A model generated the notes under the pieces. The model made no database searches, was not told the origin of the DNA, and saw only the letters and a program-made list of their open reading frames with translations. Shown piece by piece: positions 5,944 through 9,213 of a DNA stretch of 9,213 nt (positions within the stretch are counted from its first letter, which is position 1; every line of letters begins with the position of its first letter). Position numbers and translations under genes: made by a program. This DNA comes from Candidatus Finniella inopinata (lineage in GTDB: Bacteria > Pseudomonadota > Alphaproteobacteria > Paracaedibacterales > CAITNM01), in the NCBI GenBank assembly GCA_945903885.1, contig CAMDPB010000028.1, positions 1 to 9,213 of the forward strand, written 5' to 3'.

Positions 5944-7505
5944 CAGCATCACATTCTCACCCCACTGGATGGCGCCGCTGGTTACTTTCGACCAACCATA
6001 AGGACATTGGTACTTTGTATCTTTTCTTTGCTGCATTTGGTGGACTTTATGGTGGAATACTTTCCATGTTGATGCGTGCCCAATTAGCACATCCGGGAAG
6101 TTCTTTGATTGAAGGACAACTTTATAACGTAATCATTACCGGCCACGGATTTTTAATGGTGTTCTTCATGGTAATGCCAGCCTTAATTGGCGGGTTTGGA
6201 AACTGGTTTGTACCACTTTTAATTGGCGCACCTGATATGGCATTTCCAAGACTAAACAATGTAAGTTTTTGGCTTATGGTGCCTTCAATTATTTTGTTAA
6301 CCTTATCAATGGTTGTGGATGCAGGCGCAGGCACTGGGTGGACAGTTTACCCACCCTTAAGTTCATTAATAGGTCACAGTGGAATGGCTGTTGATTTCGC
6401 CATTTTAAGTTTGCATGTGGCTGGAATTTCTTCAATTTTAGGGGCAATTAATTTCATCACCACCATTTTCAATATGCGCACGCCAGGTATGGGATTTCAT
6501 AAAATGCCGTTGTTTGTGTGGGCAATATTAGTAACATCATTCTTACTTTTGCTTTCAGTTCCCGTGCTTGCAGGCGGCCTTACCATGTTGCTAACTGATA
6601 GGAATTTTGGAACAACTTTTTTTGAACCAGCTGGTGGAGGCGACCCAGTATTATTCCAACACCTTTTCTGGTTTTTTGGGCATCCTGAGGTTTACGTAAT
6701 GATCATGCCGGCATTTGGTATTGTAAGCCATGTCATTTCAACCTTTGCGCGCAAACCTGTATTTGGGTATTTAGGTATGGCATATGCAATGGTTTCTATT
6801 GGGTTTTTAGGCTTTGTAGTTTGGGCGCACCATATGTTCACCGTAGGTTTAGACCTCTCTACTAAAACCTATTTCACAATTGCAACAATGATCATTGCCG
6901 TTCCAACTGGCATTAAAGTATTTAGTTGGATGGCAACTTTATGGGGTGGGTCAATAAAATTCACAACACCAATGTTATTTGCTAGCGGATTTATTCTTTT
7001 GTTTACTATTGGTGGATTAACAGGCGTAGTACTTTCAAATGGCTCAGTTGATGTGTCGCTACATGATACATACTATGTAGTGGCCCATTTTCATTATGTG
7101 CTATCAATGGGTGCTATGTTTGGTCTGTTTTCAGGAATATATTACTGGATAGGTAAAATGAGTGGGTACCAATATAATGAAACATTGGGAAAAATTCATT
7201 TTTGGCTAACATTTTTGGGCGTAAACATTGCGTTTTTCCCTATGCATTTTTTAGGGCTTGCCGGTATGCCAAGACGCGTTCCTGATTACCCTGATGCGTA
7301 TTCTGGTTGGAACTATGTGTCATCTGTTGGTGCTGTAATTTCGTTTTCAGCAGCCTTGTTTTTCTTTTATGTAATTTACAGAGTGTTTAAAGATAAAACA
7401 CCATGCCCAAATAACCCGTGGGGGGATGGAGCAGATACTTTGGAATGGACGCTTCCTTCACCACCTGAATTTCATAGCTTTGAAACACTGCCGGTTATAA
7501 AGTGA
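5940..7505 (+). CDS. coxA: Cytochrome c oxidase subunit I
   Basis: The catalytic, 12-helix subunit of aa3-type heme-copper oxidase, which reduces oxygen to water and pumps protons. The 521-residue length is normal. Visible ligands are heme a His69 (TGHGFLMVFF) and His385, heme a3 His383 (VAHFHYVLS), and CuB His248, His297 and His298. Tyr252 is placed to cross-link to His248 (FGHPEVY). The A1-type proton routes look intact: Asp99 with Asn106-Asn107 (PDMAFPRLNN), Glu250 and Lys326 (TGIKVFSW). The C-terminus NPWGDGADTLEWTLPSPPEF is typical of alphaproteobacteria. ATG 5940 overlaps the coxB stop (ATGA) and has AAGGA at 5929-5933 as ribosome binding site. The stop overlaps the ctaB start. Confidence 0.98.
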   Translation: MTASHSHPTGWRRWLLSTNHKDIGTLYLFFAAFGGLYGGILSMLMRAQLAHPGSSLIEGQLYNVIITGHGFLMVFFMVMPALIGGFGNWFVPLLIGAPDMAFPRLNNVSFWLMVPSIILLTLSMVVDAGAGTGWTVYPPLSSLIGHSGMAVDFAILSLHVAGISSILGAINFITTIFNMRTPGMGFHKMPLFVWAILVTSFLLLLSVPVLAGGLTMLLTDRNFGTTFFEPAGGGDPVLFQHLFWFFGHPEVYVMIMPAFGIVSHVISTFARKPVFGYLGMAYAMVSIGFLGFVVWAHHMFTVGLDLSTKTYFTIATMIIAVPTGIKVFSWMATLWGGSIKFTTPMLFASGFILLFTIGGLTGVVLSNGSVDVSLHDTYYVVAHFHYVLSMGAMFGLFSGIYYWIGKMSGYQYNETLGKIHFWLTFLGVNIAFFPMHFLGLAGMPRRVPDYPDAYSGWNYVSSVGAVISFSAALFFFYVIYRVFKDKTPCPNNPWGDGADTLEWTLPSPPEFHSFETLPVIK

Positions 7506-8383
7506 TAATCCACACTACAGACATAAGCCCTTCAGTACGCAATTTTTGGGAACTATTAAAACCCCGAGTGATGAGTTTGGTAATTTTCACTGGATTTTGT
7601 GGTTTGTGGATTGCCCCTGGGCACATTCACCCCATTTTAGGGTTCACCGCTATTTTATGTATTGCGGGGGGCGCTGGTGCTGCGGGATGTTTAAATATGT
7701 GGTATGAGCGTGATCTTGATAAACGTATGATCCGCACAATGGCAAGACCTACAGCATCTGGTTTAATACATCCTGATTCAGCCTTGGCATTTGGTGTTAT
7801 ACTAAGCATACTTTCAGTAACGGTTTGCCAAGTGGCGGTGAACACCACCGCTGCAGTATTGCTAGCACTCACCATTGGATTTTACGTTGGGGTTTACACT
7901 GTTCTTTTAAAACCTAATACACCACATAATATTGTAATTGGTGGCATAGCAGGCGCCTTGCCCCCTGTAATTGGTTGGGCTGCAGTATCACCGCTAGATT
8001 GGCGCCCTTGGAGCTTATTTTTAATTATATTTTTGTGGACCCCCGCACATTTTTGGGCATTAGCCTTAAACTATGCTGCAGAATACGCTGAAGCAGGATT
8101 GCCAATGATGCCAAATACAGCTGGCATTAGAAAAACAAAACTATATATTATAATTTACGCCGTATTAACCGTGTTTAGCTCTATTATACCCTATGTGCTT
8201 GGAATGGCTGGATGGCTATATTTAGCCTGTACTTTGGTATTTGGCACAGGATTTGTATTTTTAACGGTAAAACTTTACAAAAGTGAAGATTTGCGTGAAG
8301 GACTTCGTGCCTTTGCATTTTCAATTTTGTATCTTTTTGTTATATTCGCAGCGCTTATAGCTGATAGGAAAATTTATGGATAA
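7502..8383 (+). CDS. ctaB: Protoheme IX farnesyltransferase (heme O synthase)
   Basis: A UbiA-family membrane prenyltransferase (293 residues) that adds a farnesyl group to heme b, giving heme O, the precursor of the heme a used by CoxA. The first polyprenyl-diphosphate/Mg motif is NMWYERDLDKRMIRTMARP (65-83, with Asn65, Asp71 and Asp73). YTVLLKPNTPHNIVIGG (132-148), GALPPVIGW (151-159) and FLWTPAHFWALALNYA (177-192) are characteristic of CtaB/CyoE rather than UbiA. About eight to nine hydrophobic helices are present. The start is GTG 7502, in a GTGA overlap with the coxA stop, and no strong ribosome binding site is visible, so it likely depends on translational coupling. The end overlaps the next small ORF by eight bases. 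Confidence 0.96.
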   Translation: MIIHTTDISPSVRNFWELLKPRVMSLVIFTGFCGLWIAPGHIHPILGFTAILCIAGGAGAAGCLNMWYERDLDKRMIRTMARPTASGLIHPDSALAFGVILSILSVTVCQVAVNTTAAVLLALTIGFYVGVYTVLLKPNTPHNIVIGGIAGALPPVIGWAAVSPLDWRPWSLFLIIFLWTPAHFWALALNYAAEYAEAGLPMMPNTAGIRKTKLYIIIYAVLTVFSSIIPYVLGMAGWLYLACTLVFGTGFVFLTVKLYKSEDLREGLRAFAFSILYLFVIFAALIADRKIYG

Positions 8384-8483
8384 ACACTTTAAACAACGTA
8401 ACAGAGCGCTTTTATATCTTTTGTTAGGGTTAAGCTTATTGTTGTATGTTGTGGCATTTGTTCGCATGAAAGGTAGCATTTAA
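8376..8483 (+). CDS. CoxF-like 35-residue membrane protein of the cox operon
   Basis: A 35-codon ORF: a basic N-terminus (MDKHFKQRNRA), one hydrophobic helix (about 12-28, LLYLLLGLSLLLYVVAF) and a short tail VRMKGSI. It sits where alphaproteobacterial cox operons carry a small single-helix protein annotated CoxF or an assembly factor; such proteins share the pattern RN.A...(L/F)YVV..VR(M/L)(G/K)G, from memory of the family. Translation signals are strong: AGGA at 8366-8369, six bases before the ATG, and the start overlaps the ctaB stop. Its stop overlaps the amn start (TAATG). A role in assembling or stabilising CoxA is inference from position. It is near the short end for the family. Confidence 0.72.
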   Translation: MDKHFKQRNRALLYLLLGLSLLLYVVAFVRMKGSI

Positions 8484-9213
8484 TGGCTTGGGAACATCTT
8501 AAATACGCAAAATGGTTTAACAGTGCAGATGATGCTGTTGACTATATTCACGAACTTTATAACAAAGCCGTTTCGCAAATTTGTGATAATTTCAGTGAGT
8601 TTGAAAAAAGCGGGGAAGTTCCCAATGACCATGCCGAATTTAGTTATTATCCTTTCATTGGTGTAAGTATTGGTCACGATGATTTATTCGTTGACCCAAG
8701 TTTTGCTTATGGTGTGATTAATGAACCAGGACATTATGGAACAACCGTTACCGCACCAGAACTTTATGATGCATACTTTCGTGAACAAATAAGCCTAATT
8801 ATTGAACGCCACGGTGTTTCAGTTGTAGTTGGGTATAGCGATTGTAAAATCCCCCTACCCTTTGTAATTGAACATTCGCACGCACAATTTGATGTTGATG
8901 AACTTATGCGATTGAGAAGTAAATTTGTACTTCCAGATTTAAAGCGAATAGATGATTCTTTTGCCAATGCTACTTTTGTGCCCAATGGATATCGACCTTT
9001 AGCTTTGTTTACCGGTGAACGAGTAGATTTTTCTTTGCAACGTCTCCACCATTACACAGGCACCCCACCGAATCAATTTCAAAACTTTATTCTGCTTACA
9101 AATTATCAACGCTATATAGACGAGTTCATTAGCCAAACATCACACATAATTGAACATCATCGAAAAGATGACTGGGAACTAACTGGACCTGGTGGAGCAG
9201 TTTTAGCATCGCA
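8483..9213 (+). CDS. amn: AMP nucleosidase (partial, C-terminus beyond window)
   Basis: This enzyme hydrolyses AMP to adenine and ribose 5-phosphate, acting in cytoplasmic purine salvage and adenylate control. The frame is open from ATG 8483 to the right edge (243 codons, about half of the usual length near 480-490). The part seen covers the N-terminal AMN domain: SADDAVDYIHELYNKAV (14-30), FAYGVINEPGHYGTTVTAPE (75-94), VDFSLQRLHHYTGTPPNQFQ (182-201) and FILLTNYQRYIDEF (203-216). The last block is the family hallmark. The catalytic nucleoside-phosphorylase-like domain begins near the right edge. The ribosome binding site AAAGG (8469-8473) lies inside the preceding ORF, and the start overlaps its stop by one base, so amn is the fifth gene of the cox operon. 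Confidence 0.93.
   Translation, partial: MAWEHLKYAKWFNSADDAVDYIHELYNKAVSQICDNFSEFEKSGEVPNDHAEFSYYPFIGVSIGHDDLFVDPSFAYGVINEPGHYGTTVTAPELYDAYFREQISLIIERHGVSVVVGYSDCKIPLPFVIEHSHAQFDVDELMRLRSKFVLPDLKRIDDSFANATFVPNGYRPLALFTGERVDFSLQRLHHYTGTPPNQFQNFILLTNYQRYIDEFISQTSHIIEHHRKDDWELTGPGGAVLAS

Noticed and set aside
5845..6334. Minus-strand frames opposite coxB/coxA (5845-6090 and 6122-6334)
   Set aside because: They are antisense to strongly conserved oxidase genes, and their composition is explained by the complement of those codons.
7627..7875. 82-codon minus-strand frame opposite ctaB
   Set aside because: It is antisense to an intact prenyltransferase, with no domain or start signal.
8480..8985. 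Minus-strand frames opposite amn (8480-8677 and 8764-8985)
   Set aside because: The plus-strand frame is a clear AMP nucleosidase; the antisense frames show no family features.

Overview
The window comes from an AT-rich bacterial genome, most likely an alphaproteobacterium. The evidence is the terminal oxidase cluster coxB-coxA-ctaB followed by a tiny CoxF-like membrane protein. That layout and the CoxA sequence (intact D- and K-channel residues, C-terminus NPWGDGADTLEWTLPSPPEF) resemble alphaproteobacterial and mitochondrial aa3-type oxidases. A Rickettsiales- or Holosporales-like host-associated lineage is possible but is inference only.

Left part (1-2993). A cell-wall amidase on the minus strand runs off the left edge. 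It is divergent from a plus-strand pair: an ElyC/SanA/YdcF-type (DUF218) membrane protein and an overlapping EamA/DMT transporter. The short divergent spacer holds a perfect 12-bp palindrome. A second, distantly related EamA transporter lies on the minus strand and converges on the first; their stop codons overlap inside one palindrome.

Middle part (3043-5059). Two tandem minus-strand paralogs encode exported-looking Nudix proteins with a NUDT6-like pre-Nudix domain. Copy 1 has an intact Nudix box. Copy 2 has lost one metal-binding Glu and the Gly of the box. Each copy has a recognisable promoter at nearly the same distance from its start codon, and a terminator follows copy 1. This is the most unusual part of the window.

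Right part (5082-9213). A plus-strand operon, driven by a promoter with a perfect TATAAT box, reads coxB, coxA, ctaB, a 35-codon CoxF-like ORF and amn (AMP nucleosidase, cut by the right edge). Every junction overlaps by 1 to 8 bases, so the set is probably translationally coupled. The oxidase genes supply subunits II and I and the heme O synthase. The usual next genes (ctaG, coxC) are not here; amn occupies that place and links purine salvage to the respiratory operon.

No tRNA, rRNA, CRISPR array, insertion sequence or gene-free stretch over 300 bases was seen.
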